Assembly (NCBI GenBank): GCA_000727475.1
Contig: KL647327.1
Location: 513,011-577,010, forward strand
Reading direction: 5' to 3'
Source of the DNA: Sarcocystis neurona
Taxonomy: Eukaryota > Apicomplexa > Conoidasida > Eucoccidiorida > Sarcocystidae
DNA: 64,000 nt
The notes beneath the pieces were generated by a model. That model saw only the letters and a program-made list of their open reading frames with translations. It was not told where the DNA came from and searched no databases. Below, piece after piece: positions 13,461 through 27,607 of the stretch (within the stretch, counting starts at the first letter, position 1; every line of letters begins with the position of its first letter). Both the position numbers and the translations under genes were made by a program.

Positions 13461-16400
13461 CTACCGGGACTGCTGCGCAGGTTGCCGCTGAACAATCCGG
13501 TTCTTTCGACGTGCCAGTGCAGCGCTTACTCCTGGCTTCGTTTTTTTTCTGACCCGCGCCTCTCCTCCAGTTTCTTGACTACCCTCCACCTTTTGTTTTG
13601 GCTGTAGGGACTGCAACCGTCTCAAGGTTGAGCGCTGTTCGCTTAGAGCTGCGTCGGTTGCTGCTCGCTGCGCTTCGCCTCCATCTTCACCGTCGCTTCG
13701 TGGCGCGTGTGCAGATTTCGCGTCTGCCGAAGTTGACGGCTGGGGCTGATCTCCCGTCTCACTACTGCGGACTTGTCCTGCAGCTTCATCTTCTGCGCTG
13801 CTGCTGCTGCCCTCAGTCGACGGCGCGTTGTCTGCCTCACTGCTGCTGCTGGTGGATGTGACAGACGCACAAGAGCTGCTGCTCTGGGATGAAGACCTCT
13901 CGGTTGTCGCAGCTGCAGCGGCTGCTGCATTGTCCGCTGCAGCTCCCACGACACTCCGTGAGAACGCTGTTGCTGCTGCGGGTGACAGGTGCTCACCACG
14001 GGGAGAAGAAGCAGGAGAGGAGCCGCTGGAACCAGAGGGACTGGTAGACGATGCGGAGGGAGAAACGCAGGACCGCAGCGCCGAGGGAGAGTCAGCATCA
14101 GCAGCAGCACCTGCAGTCGCTCCTTCTGCCACGGCACGGGAGTCTGCTTCTTCTGGTCCAACAAAGGCAGATTCTTGTTCTCTGCCTATTAGTGGTATGC
14201 TAAAACTTTGGAACACTTGTGCTGCAGCACGGTCGAGAGCCAGTATGGATCTTACAGGCAGATACGGGTTCGCTGCGTCGGAGGCTCTTTTAGGAGAAGC
14301 CGCAACACTGAATCTGTTCTGCAGCAGGAACTCAGCAGAGCTGGGACGCGGGTTTGCTGAGTTCCGCACTAACCAGCTGGCACCCACCTCCTCGTCAAGA
14401 GTGTCAGGACGAACAGCTGCTCGCAGGGATTGCGGAGCAAATGTTGCTCTCCTCTCTGCCACAGAGACTCGTGGAAACGCAGAAGGTTTTGTTGCATCCC
14501 GTGGAGATCTACCGGGGTGTTTGCTGCTGCGGCTGCTGTCGCTGCTGCTGCGACTGCTACTGCTGTCGCCGGGTGCCAGCGGGCGCCGGAACGCGGGAGA
14601 AAAAGTGTGGGACTTCCGCGCAGAAAAACGTGTGCCAAAACGAGACGCAGGAGCTACAGGAGCCGCGGTGGGTATGCTGCCATCGTAGGGGAAAGCAGCC
14701 ACAGGTCCGCACGAATTACGTCCCTCGGGAGCCAAAACAACAGGATCGATGGTGCGACGCGATTTGCTGCTGCGAGATGAAAGAGTAGGAGCAACAGCAA
14801 TGCTTCTTCTGCTGCACTCTGACGACCGTTGGCCTTCTCTTGTTGAGCTTCGGCACCTTCCAGCAGCAAACGAAAGAGTTTTTCTCTGCCGTTGAAAGCT
14901 CTCTCTGATCGCTTGCACCTGTTCAAGGACCTCTATTTCTTCCGCTCGTTGGGCCGCTAGCTGCTCACGTTTCAGAGCGTGAGATCCCTCTGCCTGCGCA
15001 GCAGAGGTGGCAGAAACCGTCTCGTGTTCTTTCGCACAGATGTTCGATCGACGGCAGCGCGACAGACGACAAGAGCGCCTGGTGCAAACGCTGCCTCTTG
15101 CTGCTGACGTCGAGGCTCGTGCTGCTGTTGGTGTTGCTGGTCTTGTTGTGGCTGCTGCTGCCGATGCTGGTGTCAGTCCTTGTGAGTATCTCGAACAACG
15201 TTCCTCCGAGAAGAAGGCTCTGCTACTCTCCTCAGCAACTTCGTCTACGTTCGGTGTCTGCAGCAACGCAGAGAGCAGCTGCTGTTGCTCCTGCAGCAAA
15301 GAAAAATTGGGCTGCGGTGGCTGGTGGTCTGCAAGACTGCACCGTCCTTGCTGTTGCTCTCTCCAGCGCAGCAGAAGGTTCGACGCAGACAGAGCCTCTG
15401 CTAGAGAAATGCGAGTGCCTTCCACTGGTGCAATGCGGACACTGCTGTTGCTGCGACTGCTGCCCCAATATCGTATGTCGTCTGCCGCAGGCGTTGCATC
15501 CGGTTGCTCCACTCGCGCGGGACGGCAAAACAAAACTGGCTCCAGTGCAAGCGAGGACAGGGTTCGCTGCTGTTGCCGCTCTTTCGCACGCGCGGCCCCA
15601 CCTGCGGGCGCGCACGTGCGTGCCTGTTGTTGCTGTCGCCTCCTACTAATCGTAGAACGCATCGTGTCCCTCGAGGATCGAGCGGCTCTCTGCCGCTCTG
15701 CCGCGCGAGAGGCACAAGCAGGTGAGGACGCCTCACTGAAAGAAGCGGCAGAAAAAGAGCGTGAAGACGAAGGAGACGGAGAAGTCGCGGCAACTGCAGC
15801 CGTTGCTGGTGCTGCGAGCTCCTCATTCTGCTGGTCTTGCTGCAGGATGGAGCTGCGTGCTTGAAACACAGGGAGAGAAGGTGGAAGCAGAGGCAGAGAG
15901 AGGCACACAGGAAGACAGAGCGAGCTGCAGCATTCGACTATTCACTAACGAGGGCAAACAACTAGAGAAATCAAGTCTTCTTCAGTGGCGGATCCTACTG
16001 CTGTTGTGACTACTCTTGGATAGTAAGTCTTTCGTCGCGCCCGAACATCTCGTGCTTGGCCGTGGACGTCACTGCAGGAACTTCGACGACTGCTCGTGCT
16101 TGGTTCTGAACGTCACTTGAGCAACAGCGACAAGTGCTCCTGCCGCTGCGCCTTCTACCCCTTCTACCACTACACGCAAACACGACACTGCTACAAGTGT
16201 AACTAGCCTTGTGTCCACGCCTTCGTGCGCTCTGATTCTGGTGTAGTGGTAGGGGCCGTACTATCCCTACTACTACTACTGACCCATCTGTGACTGGGAT
16301 TGTCGCATTAACTGCTTGCAGATACGTGGAACCAGGTAAAACTTTGCAATCGCCACTCCTATTGCGACCCTTTTTTTTCCGAAATTATCTGCCTCTCTTC

Positions 16401-19400
16401 CAGCTTGTCGGTCTTCTGATTCTTCAACCTGCTGCGCTTCATTCGTTGGCCTTCCCCCCCTGGTCGCACTGTCAGTCAATCGAATGCTGCTAGCGGGAGT
16501 ACACAGACCATCTGTCTACACAAAGGACAAGTGGCATACATGTGACGACCCCTCCTGGCATATCCGTAGGGCTGGTTAGTCCGCTGCCACGGCAATTACT
16601 ACTATTTGAATGATGCTCTGATAGTCGGAAGTCAGAAAGTAGCTGTATGAATCTTGGTGCTAGCGATCGGTATCTGTGAATACTGTTGATCCAGTGCGGA
16701 ACTACGTCTAGAGGGAAAAAAGGGGGAGGAAAGGGAAGAGAGGAAAGGAAAGGTCGTTCTCACTTGATCGCCAGTGAGCAGGAGAGCCGCTTTCAGCCAG
16801 TTGAGCGCCTGCTTCCTCTTCTTTCACGTCGACTGCCAGGAGTCGCGCCCCTGCTGCCTCTGCAGGTGAAGAGGGACGCGTCACCGACGCACCGTCGCCC
16901 ACTGCAGCTTGCACACTGTCGCCCACTGCTGCTTGCGCTGCTGCTGCTGGTCCAAGCGCTTGCATCCCCACAGAGGTTAATGGCCACAAGGCATCAGGTA
17001 GAGCGGAAGGACCTCCAAGATGCTGCGCAGCGGATCTTCCTCCACTTATACCTGCTGCTGACACCCTTCCACTCTGAAACGGCAGCTCGCGCTGCGATTG
17101 TCGCTGAAGGCGTCGCTGCTGTTCCTGCTGGTGGAAATACTGCTGCTGCCACTGATGACGCAGAAGCTCGTGATGGACAAGCTGGTGTTGCTGCAGGTGT
17201 TCTTGCTGTAGCAGAAGCTGCCTGCGCTGCTGGACCTCCCTCCGTGACTTCTGCAGCTGCTGGTCTTCCTGCGTTTCGTTCAGGTGTTGCTGCGGCGGCT
17301 GCTGCGAATATCTCAGCGCTCGCCGGTCCTCAGCGTATATGCGCTGCTCTTGCAACAGGGGTGTAGCTCTTTCACCTGCTAGACCTTTATCGGTCACACG
17401 CCGCCCACAGTACGAAGTAGACCTGGTACTCTTGTAAAACCCTACAAAGTCAGCAAAACGTTTCCCTTTCTGCTGCTGCTGCTGCAGCCGCATGGGCTGG
17501 GGTGCTTGTCGGATGTGACCGTCAAGATTCGCAATGCTGCAGCATTCCACGCAGGGCATTCCTGGGCCTTTGCCTGATAGACCTACTGGCGTTTGTGAAG
17601 TTGCTGGTATCGGTGCTTCTGAAGGTGCTGCTGCGGTTGCCGTTGTTGCTGATGATGAACCAGCCGCTGCCACGACAACAGCAGCAGCTAGTGCAGAGCT
17701 TGGTACAGTGTGATCCTGAGCAGCGCCAGCGACGTGCCTGCAATGCGGCGCGGACCCTCCGCTTTGTGTTCCACTTGAAGTACCCATAGGAATCTGCTGC
17801 TGCTGTTGCGCTGCTCCTGGTGGGTTCTCCCTCGTCTGTCGCTTGTCTTCAGTAGCCTCGGCGGGAACAACAGCGACACTGGAGCCAGTTGCAGCAATCT
17901 TGTCGGCCTCGGAAGATGTAGAAATCCATAGTGTTTTAGCGTCACTGCAGGGCAGCGGACCAGCTGCTGCAGGAGCTGGCGCTTCACTCACGTGTGCAGG
18001 CGTGCCAGCGACGGAAATATCGTCGTCGGGAGGGGTGGCAAGAGAGGGAGACTGAGCAGCACGCTCTCCCAGAACAACAGCACCTGGGGGAGACGAAAGG
18101 GAAGCTTCCAGTTCCCCCGGAGTATCCACCCTGCGGTCCGGAGAGCCCTGGTCTGAAAATTCACTGCTGCTGCTGTTGCGTAGATTTCTTTCGGACCTAT
18201 TGCTGCTGCTGCGGCTACTGCGACCACGTCTGACAGCAACGCAGTCTGCAGACTTGCAGCTAATTGACGAAAGCACGCTGTGGTCGCCGTGCTCTTCCTC
18301 CTTCGCTTCCGCCGCAGTTTCAAGAGAAGCGGCTTGCGCATTCCTTTGCCGTTCCTGCTGTCGCTTGTGGTGATGCCGTTGCAACTTTTCCTGCAGGGGC
18401 TTTTCTTGCGGTCGAGACTCCTGCGGCTCCTCGAGCAGTTGAGTCACCTGCTGGTGCTGCTGTGACTGCTGATGTGGTTGCTCCTCCTGCGGTTCGTGCT
18501 GCGGCTGCTCCGACTGGTGTTTCGACGTCTGCTGCGATGGCTGCTGCGACTTTTCCTCTTTCTCCTTGTGTCTGTGCTTTTTCTTCCTTTGCTCCCGGCC
18601 TTTTTTATGTTTCCGCTGCCGCTGCTCTTCCTGTCGTTCGGGAGGCAATGAACGAGCGGAGGAGGACCGGGACGGTGGTTCTGCAACAACGGCGTCAACA
18701 GCAGCAGGTCCAGGAGCAGCAGTCTTGGTGGGGGGACAAGGCGCATGCAAGAGAAGACTATCCGGTAGCACATAAGCAGCAGATACGAGTACGTTTTGCA
18801 GCTCTAGCGCACGCAGATCTGCACAGGTGGGTGCAGCAGCAGCAGCCTGTTGATGTAGCAAAGAGGGGGGACGAATACAACTTGGCAGCCGCTGCTGGAA
18901 CGAAGGTCCCGCAGCTTGAAAAGTGGTATTCGCTGCGACAGTAGGAGGGATGCTTCCACGGGGCAAAGAAGGAACAGCGCCAGCAGCAGCATCAGAAGCA
19001 GCAGCGTCCGGATACGTAACAATAGAGAAATCAACAGCTGCGAGAGCGGGACCGGCGTCAGCATGGGGAGCAACGGCAGCCAAGGGAGCACAGGACATAG
19101 TAAACGGGGCTGTGGCAGAACTAGAGCTCAGCAGTTTAACCGCGTGAGACTTTCCTCCTGCGCCCCTGCTGCTGCCGATGCTGTTGCTGATATTGGCGCA
19201 CGCGTGTCAAGCAGCGCTGCAGCTGCGTCCTTACCTCCTGACGAAGCAACAGCAGCATTGCCAGCGAAGCGAGCCTCCAGATCTCTCTCCTCAGCAGACG
19301 CCAATGACATCGGTGTAACCCCTTCTTCTGTTGCCCCGCCGCCGCCAGCAGCTGTTTCTGCGTGGGAGGCTGAAGCTTCTGGTCGAGGCTCTTGCGGGGG

Positions 19401-22048
19401 GGCGGACGACGACAACAGAGTGACATCGGCTGAGTTCCTTCGGTGCCAGTTCACGAGGCTTTGCTGCTGGGCTACTGTTGCTGCAGTTGTCTGTTGTGCA
19501 GGCGCATGGAGTTCGAAGCCGGCGACGCTGCTGGAGCGCCTTGTCTGCCGCGATGGGAAGATTTCTGCAGTCGCGTCTGTGCCGACATCCTGCGTCTCGC
19601 TGACTTGCTGCTGACCCTGCTCTTGCTGTTGGTGTTGACGACACTGTGGTCGTCGCTGCCGCGGCTGCTGATGCTGCTGCTGCTCAACGTGAGTGTCATC
19701 AGTAATGAGCAGCAGCGCCTCGGGCTGCTCTGACTGTGTTTCTTCTTGTTCCAAGGGAGCTGCGCCACCCGCTGGTGCAGCTTCGTGCTGCTCTGCTGCT
19801 GGTGACCTGACAGACTCTTCAGCAGCAAACACATCACAGCCATACACGACAGCAACATCTTTTCTGTTCTGTAAATGCTTTGCAGAGGAATTGCACCGGC
19901 GGACGGTGCCACCGCAGGCGATGGAACACCTCAGACACCAATGACGCAAACAGCAGCACGGCGTGTGGTGGCGGCAAGGGAAGTAACAGAGATTGCAGCG
20001 GTGAGAGGCCGCGGCAGAAACTGTAGCGACAAAAGCTGCAGTGGCAGCATCTACGTTGGCAAAAAATGGAGCAGCAGCAGTAGCAGCAGGAGCGGAGCAG
20101 CAGTAGCAGCAGGAGCGGAGCAGCAGTAGCAGCAGGAGGCGAGCAGCTGCAGGCGAGTACCAGCAGGGGAACAACGGCCCACGAGGCCGTAGCAGCTGAT
20201 ATAGCAGGTAGCGACAATCCACCACGTTAACAATATCGATTGATGCCGTTGCTGGCGGTGAAACCGGCGGGTCGTGATGCTGTAGTGAGTGCAGCAGCAG
20301 AAGAGGAGGGACACGGCAGAAGTGCAGTAGCGCGCAAGACACCCAGCAGTCGTCGCAGAACGCTGTGGAGGAGTATCAGCGACACCCCCTGTCACGGCAG
20401 AGAATGCAGCAACAGCTGGAATGCGTGAAGCGGAGAACGTGAGTGCCACAGAGCTGCTGCGAGAGCGTGTTGCTAGGCGCAACTACAGAGTGAGCAGTGC
20501 GCGATCTTGTGGGCCCGAAATATCTGCAGCAGGTTTCCACGCAGCAAAAGAAAGCGGAAGACGCTGCCAAAACATTACCCAAGTGGCATGTAGCGTACCT
20601 GTAGAAGAGGCGGAATTCGGAAGCCCCCCAGGTTGCGATTGCCCGTAGCGCTGCCGCTGCTCGAAATTTGCTTGCTGCTGTGGTTGCCGCTGGTGCTGCG
20701 GGGGGACTTGAAGCGAGTGGCTCTGCTGCTCCGGGTCACAACCTGGCGGCTCCTCACTGACAGAGGAACTTCTTTGATGTCTCGCTCTTTCGCTGCCTGC
20801 GCCTGTGTCGCGCGGCTGCTGCTGCTGCTGCTCCTGGTTTTGCGGCGTAGACTCTGTACTTCGAAGAGGAGCGGTAGGTGCTGCAGCAGTAGACTCTCCG
20901 TCTGCCGCTGGACTTCGGTGAAGACTTTCTCCGCCTGCGGTTATCCCATTATCAGCTGCTGTTGCTTCCTCTGCGGGGCAACGTACGCTTGGAATGGGCA
21001 GTTGGTCCACTGCAGCCATCTGCTCACGTGGAGCTACTTTGGGACCTGCAACGGGATTCAAAGGCGCCGCTGCTGCTGCCGGCACAGCAGATGGTGTCTT
21101 TGACGTATCTGTCTCCCCGCGGCTGCTGCCGTCCTTTTGCGGCGGCAAGTTCACCGTGACAGGAGTTGCTGCTGCACCACCTGCTGTTCTTGAACAGGCA
21201 TCTGCTCCTGACAGAGCCGTAATATCTGTTACAGCTGATCGGCCCCCTGCGGCAGGCACTGTTGATGCTGCACCACGAGCATCTGCCTGTTCAGGCATCA
21301 CTGGTGCTGGAGTGTCCAGTGCGGCTGCACTAGCTGCTGCCCCTGCGGCACCTGCGGCTAGTGGTGCTGTTTTAGCCTCTCTTGCCGCCTCTGCATGTAC
21401 CGCTTTAGCCGACACTGCTTGTGCTACTGAAATCGAGCCTGTTCGTCGTCGCGCTGTGCTGCCTGCGATTATGGCAGAAGCAGGCGGCTTCGTTGTCTCC
21501 TCTGGTGCTAGCTGCGTCTCCTTCGTAGGCCGCCTGGTTGCTGGTTTGCCGCGCGTTACGTGGAATGAAGAAGCAGCAACCCTCTTCTGCTTGCAGGTAG
21601 AGGGTACCGATAGAGAAGGCAGAGTCTTTTGACCTATAGATGGACTGCTGGTGCACCGCAGCAGGGTGCGTGCTGTGGACGCTTCTAGGAAGCCGTGGGA
21701 AGGTGCAACACCAGTTTCAGCGCGTGTTTCTTCTGACGTATTTGCTGCTCCGCGTTGTACTACCCCTCGTCGTACTGCTCCTCGCGCTCCGTCCACTGCT
21801 GTTGCGGAGCACGTAGAGTTGAACTTGCGTAGACGGGCGAACGTTTGCTTGGCAAGTGGTGCTGCGGCATCAGAAGAAACCCCTCCGCTCTGTGATGACA
21901 CCCGAGAAAGTGACAGCTGTTGTTTGGATGACGCGTCTACAAGCCCACTACTACAGTTCCCCGAAAACCGGCGACAGCTGCTGCTCTTTTTGAGCTCCCC
22001 ACTACCTAAGCTGCGTGACAGAGAAACAGATGGAGGACGACGTGCCAT
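13461..22048 (-). CDS. Large Gln/Ser/Ala-rich hypothetical protein (four exons)
   Basis: Four open stretches join with matching phases: 22048-20599, 19798-19235, 19157-16764 and 15859-13461. All three introns are phase 1 (donors GTACGC, GTAAGG, GTGAGA; acceptors after CAG, CAG and CAAG, the last behind a long pyrimidine run). The sum is 6,807 nt, giving 2,268 residues and a TAG stop. The start is ATG at 22048 (MARRPPSVSLSRS); upstream in-frame codons lack another ATG. There is no recognised domain, signal peptide or membrane segment. The N-terminal third is Ala/Pro/Ser-rich. A highly basic stretch (KHKKGREQRKKKHRHKEKEEK-like) lies near residue 850, followed by Gln/His/Glu-rich sequence. A predicted coiled coil (AAQRAEEIEVLEQVQAIRESF) falls in the last exon, and the C-terminus is basic (RKKTKPGVSAALARRKNR). 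The basic clusters would fit a nuclear protein, which is inference. The 800-nt first intron holds CTG repeats on the sense strand. Splitting into two genes is possible but needs coincident phase matches. Confidence 0.6.
20071..20145. repeat. 23-bp CAG-type tandem repeat in intron
   Basis: About three copies of an AGCAGCAGTAGCAGCAGGAGCGG-like unit on the plus strand, inside the first intron (20598-19799) of the four-exon gene. On the sense strand this is CTG-rich and sits upstream of the acceptor at 19799. Confidence 0.7.
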
Positions 22049-25000
22049 ATTTCTTCCGCGTATAAGCAGGCGCTGCTGTCTTCTTCTGAGCAATAGCTCT
22101 TGCCCATGTGACTGTGGCACACGAATTTGCGCGGACGCAGTGGAGGCACACGTCTGCGAATGCTGCTGCTATTGCTACTCTCCTCAGAAAACCTGTTGAC
22201 CCCGCTGCTGGTGTTCCATAGAGGTGCTCTGCGCCGCTGCAGCGGGGCTTCATCCGCCCCTGTCCTTCCTACTGCAGTTCTTACCTTGACGATTGCTTGC
22301 ACTGCTACTCCTGCTGCATTTCTACGGGGGCGTGCGAATGCTGCAGATCTCGTCCTTCTTTTTGCTGCAGCTCAAGCTCCACGCGTCGCGTGCCGCTGCC
22401 GCAGTCATCCGTACGGCTGCTACTACGGGCAGCCTGCTGCATCCGTTGCAAGTAGGGTGCAAGCAGTGGGACGCTGTGTGCGCTGGAACTTGCTAGATGT
22501 TTATCAACTTCCAAATTTGTGTTCCTTCTCTCCTTCCTGTCAAAGGCCCTCAGCCGACGCTGTGCCCTGTGCAGTGCTAATGCACAGACAGCAAGACACT
22601 TCCAGAGCTGCAGGAAGACCAGCAGCAGCAGCGGCAACCGTAACATTTCCAATCCCGGCAGCTGCAGGAGCAGCACTGGCGAAGGCAGCAGCTGCCGCAA
22701 GCGGAGAGATCACGTGATGCAGTCCGCTGCACCGGGACTGCGGCATTTTCGATATTCGTGAGGAGCATCCTGAAAGTCAGCAATTTTTACTAATGTGTGC
22801 CCCGTCCACACCGAGCTTGGGGCACAGTAGAGGGAGACGGAGAATGCGGGAAGTCAGGAAAAACTACGCATGTATTTCCTTTGCGCGAAGAGGGAAGGCA
22901 CGCGCTCATTTTCTCGAAACACATATATACACGTATGTGAGCTACAGTCGTAGGGTTTCACAAGTAGGCTTTTGCGAGTCGAAGGCGAACGTCCTGACTT
23001 GTTTACATGCAGGGGCGTGTACTTATACTAAACTACCGGTATATGGCCGCGTGTCCTCCTATGTGTGTACGCCGTGATCCTATGTGTAGCTGCATATGCG
23101 TGTGCCCCGAGATGCGCAGAGTCTCCCTTTGGCTACAGGCGCCTGCGCTTTCCTGCATGTCTATCGTACTCACGTAGAGCACGTACGTGGAGAGACACAC
23201 CTGTACGCAATTATGTGCCTCTGCGAGTACGGACGCGTACTCATATGCGTCACGTGCAATCTACCAGAAGAGGGCAGCCGTCTTCAGCGCTGACGTGAAA
23301 AGAGACGACTACACACTATCAGCTTCGACGAGGGAAAGCAAGAGCTGACGCTGTCGCCGCAGCAGCGGCAACAGGAGCGGTGGGAGCAAGCAGAAACCCC
23401 GGAGCGTATGGATTCATTCTGTGCGTACACCTTCCTTGTTACAGCAGCAACGACCGCGCAGTTTGTGCGGCAGCAGGCGGCGCTAATATTTGCGGACGCA
23501 GGCTACGCGTAGAGGAGGCACGCGCAGCCGTCTCATCAGCAAAGCAGCAGACTCAAGTGTGGGGTAGTGTGGGACAACAGCAGCAGGTGACAGCAGTATC
23601 AGCAGGACTCCGGGACCCGCAATTTGCAGAAGCGGATCTACTAGTGTTTAGCCCTGTTGCTGTTGCCGAAGTATGACAAGGAAACATACCCTGCTATCGC
23701 TGCTGCTCGTGCTACACTGTCGCTGTTGCTGGTGTTGTGCTGCTGCCGTCGACGCTCGTTGACGCCGAGTGACCTGCACACCGTACGCCGCCTGTCTGCG
23801 GGGCCGCCGCAGTACCCAGGGAGGCATCTGCAATTGCAGGGACTCACGAGTACGGAACAAAGGGCGACACAGAACATGTACTGCACGTGTACGCGCATGG
23901 AAATGTGAAAGACCCACATTGCGACATGTACCTTCTTAGGCATGGATGTGGCTATACGTGCATACGAATGTGTATATACGCGGATATCTTCGCAGCGCAG
24001 CTACCTGTGTATTATAGGCATGCTATTGGACTGACATATGGCTGGTATGCAGTGGTGTGCGAAGTGTTTCAATGCTGGCAGCTGTTGCCACACCTGTAAA
24101 AACAAAAGGCTCGGACGTCCTGCCGCTGCAGGATAGTTCTCAGGACTCTGCCGCATATTACCAGTCCCTCAGTGGTACTTCACGCATACCTCCTGGTTGT
24201 ACTGCGTAGCTGCCGGTGCTCTTGCTGCTGCCGCTCCTACTTCTGCAGTGCCACAGAAGAGGTGAGGAGACCCCAGTGAAGACAACGGCTGGCAAAGCGG
24301 CTCCTTGCAATACTCAGCTGTTGCTGTTGCTGCAGCTGCTGCTAGTGGTGGTTGCGCTGTCTAGCTGCTGCTGGGGCCGCCGCGACGCTGCCGCGGCAGG
24401 TGCAGCAGCACATTCGAACAGGCAAATTCGCTCTATGTCTCCTCTGTCCCTTTCCTTGACTACTACGTGGGAAAAAATAGATTACGTAAGCAGCCACAAG
24501 CAGTCGTTGCTGTCCCAGATGCCGAGAAACGGCAGCCGTCGAGGTGCTGTATCCGTGGATGTGCGTATTAGACTGAGGACAGGAGTATGCACAAACTCAG
24601 GGCCACACGGGACGGACAGGATTACGGAAAATGTGTTTGTTCACTGGAGGTTTGGTGCCTGTACATGCGGATCTATACATGCAGGTGCAGTGCTTATCCG
24701 CAGGGTTCCAGGACACGTGTGATACGGCTGTCAAGCTACTAGGCTGTACACACAATTACGACACAGTGCGATACCGTACAACTATCCTATGCGCATGTTC
24801 AGGCCTGTACGCTCATCTGCCTACGCTACGTGTACACACATGCATATGTATATAGACTGATTTTTTTCTTGGCATCAAAGCAACCGTGCCTCACGCCACT
24901 GCACGCGCTGAGGACAAGCATCAGGCGCGTGCGTGTAGGGACACGAGGATCCCCTGTGTTTTGAGTTGGCGCTGGTAGGACTCCAGTCCACACATGCATT

Positions 25001-27212
25001 CACCCACACATGTATAGATACATGTGTGTACGCACATGCATCCCGTGTGGGTGACACAGTGCTTGCATATATGTTTGAAATCTTCTCCTGCAAGGAACCA
25101 GCAAGGGAGTGCCCCGCTGCAGGCGTACGCACGGATAGGTGCAAATGATATCCAAAAATTCCCACGTAGTAGGGCACTTCGATACAGGTGTTGTATACTT
25201 ATCTACGGATACACCCAGTGGCCACGCTTCCCATGCGTCTTCTGGGCTGTTCACCTACGCGAACTTGATTCACCGTCAAGGCGACACATCAGTTGTGAGT
25301 TGGCCCTAGCCTGGCGATTCACCTGTTTACGCAGGAAACACGTGTATACGCACATCCACATATCTGTATTGCTGTCCTGTATACAGAAGGTTATCCATAC
25401 GGATGGGGTGTGGCGCTCCTGCGAATAGGAGAAAATTTCTATACGAGGCATTTGCTTCTACATAGCATTTCTCGGGCTGCTGAACCATCCAACACAGTGT
25501 AAGTATGCACGCGTAGTATAATTACGTAAAGACATAAGTGTACATCAGGACATTCACCGCTAATTCACTCCTTACGTATATGCACGCACGTTCACACAGT
25601 TGATATCAGATTCCTATGTGTCACTAAGGGAAACACACACAAAACGAATTACACCGGTAGCGAGCCGCTATGCAAGGAGGGATGCAAATATTTACGGATG
25701 CGTGCATGCATGTACACTTAAGAAGTTTCGATCACTCAAGGCACAGGACCGCTATCTGGCATGACCCGCACCCCGGGCGCCCATCTCTGTGGTCGTCCCC
25801 AGAAGAGCGGCTCAGGCACGCGACGCTGCTGCTGTGAGGGCTCTGGCGATTCACGTTACCTCCACGTAGTAGCCTGCACATATATATACATATATGTGAG
25901 TGAGTGGTACTCACGTCTCGAGAGTACCCCGAACAAGTGCGTCTTTTTGCGTCATACGCTAACTGCGCATGAAGGAGAGTTGCAGACAATTCCCTTATCT
26001 CTGAAGCACACGTTCTAGTTAAAGACGTCGGGCCCCAGACGGACACGTGCACGCAGTTCTGCACGTGTGTAGATCGTGGAGGACAAGTATCGATAGTAAA
26101 TAGATTTGTGTCGACGACACACGTCAGGCCCGTCCCACACTGCGCTACACGCACGCTTCCATACACACGCACTTATACGTGCAAAGGTAGCTAGGTTTGT
26201 GGAAGAACTTGGAAAGCGTAACTGTTGGAAGCGTAAAAGATCGCCTCCAAGCTTCGAAGCGCAACCGCTCGCACGGCAGATATTTTGTCAAGAAATCCCG
26301 CTTATTAGATACATTCGCGGAGGCACTCGTAAAAGTTCCTCTGATAGGACATATTTGTATATAACCAGGAGGGTTGGTAAGAATGCCCAAATCTGCGTAT
26401 GTTGGAGAGAACTTGTGCGGAGGGAGACTAACGTCGGCACGCAGAGGAAGAGTTCTATTGCATCGTGTTACCAAATATGCGTCATGCCCTAACTGATGCA
26501 CTAGAAATAAGCCCTCCCTGCATGTGCCGTAGCAGCGGTTGTTGCAAAATCCAGGGCTGTCGCTGGTGCTCATACTGATGCTCCGTATACACACCAGAAT
26601 CTACCTCTACCCCTCTTTGTACGTATCCGCCTGTCCCTTGTCAGAGATCGGCAGTCTCTGCGTTGCCTTAAATGCAAGCCGGCATCGGACCTCTACCTAC
26701 GTATCTATGTACATGTGGATGTCTATTTGTACATATCTACACATCTTTATCGCGACTACTGTTGCTGCTGCAAATGTTGTCGCTGGTGAGTCTTGTTGGT
26801 ACTGTCGCCCGTGAAAAATTTCACTGCTCCTGCAACTGTTGCCCCTGGTACTCGTGTGGAGTCGCGACTCCTCTTTCTGCCGCTACTGCTATTTTTTCTT
26901 GCGTAGCTATTCGGCGCCCTTCCGCCTTTGCAACTGCACCTGCTAACTTCCTCGAGTAGCTGCCTCGAGTAGCTGCTCCTGCTGCGTTCACCTAGGTCAG
27001 CTCGCGCCGCGTCATTTTCCCTCCTGCTCTGGCTGCCTCTGCTTCTAAAGTTGCTCCTACTACCCCTCGTAAAGCTGCCTATAGTTCCTGCTACCCTTGC
27101 TTTCTGAACACCTGCTCCTCCGCGGTCCCAGCGTCTTCTGCTGTCTCTCCGTACGACGCTGCTCTTGTTACTCCACCTGTCCTGCTATTTTCGCTCTCTT
27201 GCGTGCCGCTTT

Positions 27213-27360
27213 CGACGGCAGCTCTGCGTGGCTTGCTGCTGAGTTGGCTGGTGATGCCTCAGCCCTTCGGCCGGTGGCCCCCCTGCCAGCAGCTCTGCGT
27301 GGCTGGCTGCTGAGTCGGCTGTTGATGCCTCACTCCTTCTGCTCGTGATTCCCCCCCTGC
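27213..27360. repeat. Two-copy 70-bp tandem duplication
   Basis: The motif AGCTCTGCGTGGC begins at 27221 and again at 27291. Each is followed by a (T/G)GCTGCTGAGT(T/C)GGCTG segment, GATGCCTCA and a C-rich end (CCCCCCTGC). The two units have diverged, mainly in their second half. Confidence 0.75.
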
Positions 27361-27607
27361 GGCGGTTGGCCCTGCAACAGTTGCTGCTACACTTGCAGTT
27401 GCTGCTACCCTAGCGCTTACTACCTGTGCCGGTAGCTCAACGTTATACGCTCCAGTGGCCGTTTTCTTTGCATGCTGCTAGAGTGGCTCCTGCTGTCCTT
27501 TCTGGCGCCCTCTCTCCTGCCGTTTGTTGCTACTGCTGGGGGTGTCCAGTCTGCCCTTGCTCTTCGTAGTGTCGGCGCTGCCGGCAAGCTCTCATTTTCG
27601 AGATTTA

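Noticed and set aside
13828..15864. Long Ala/Ser-rich frames on plus opposite the large minus exon
   Set aside because: Complement of CAG-rich coding; no acceptor/donor structure or start context, and the minus frame joins in phase with three other exons.
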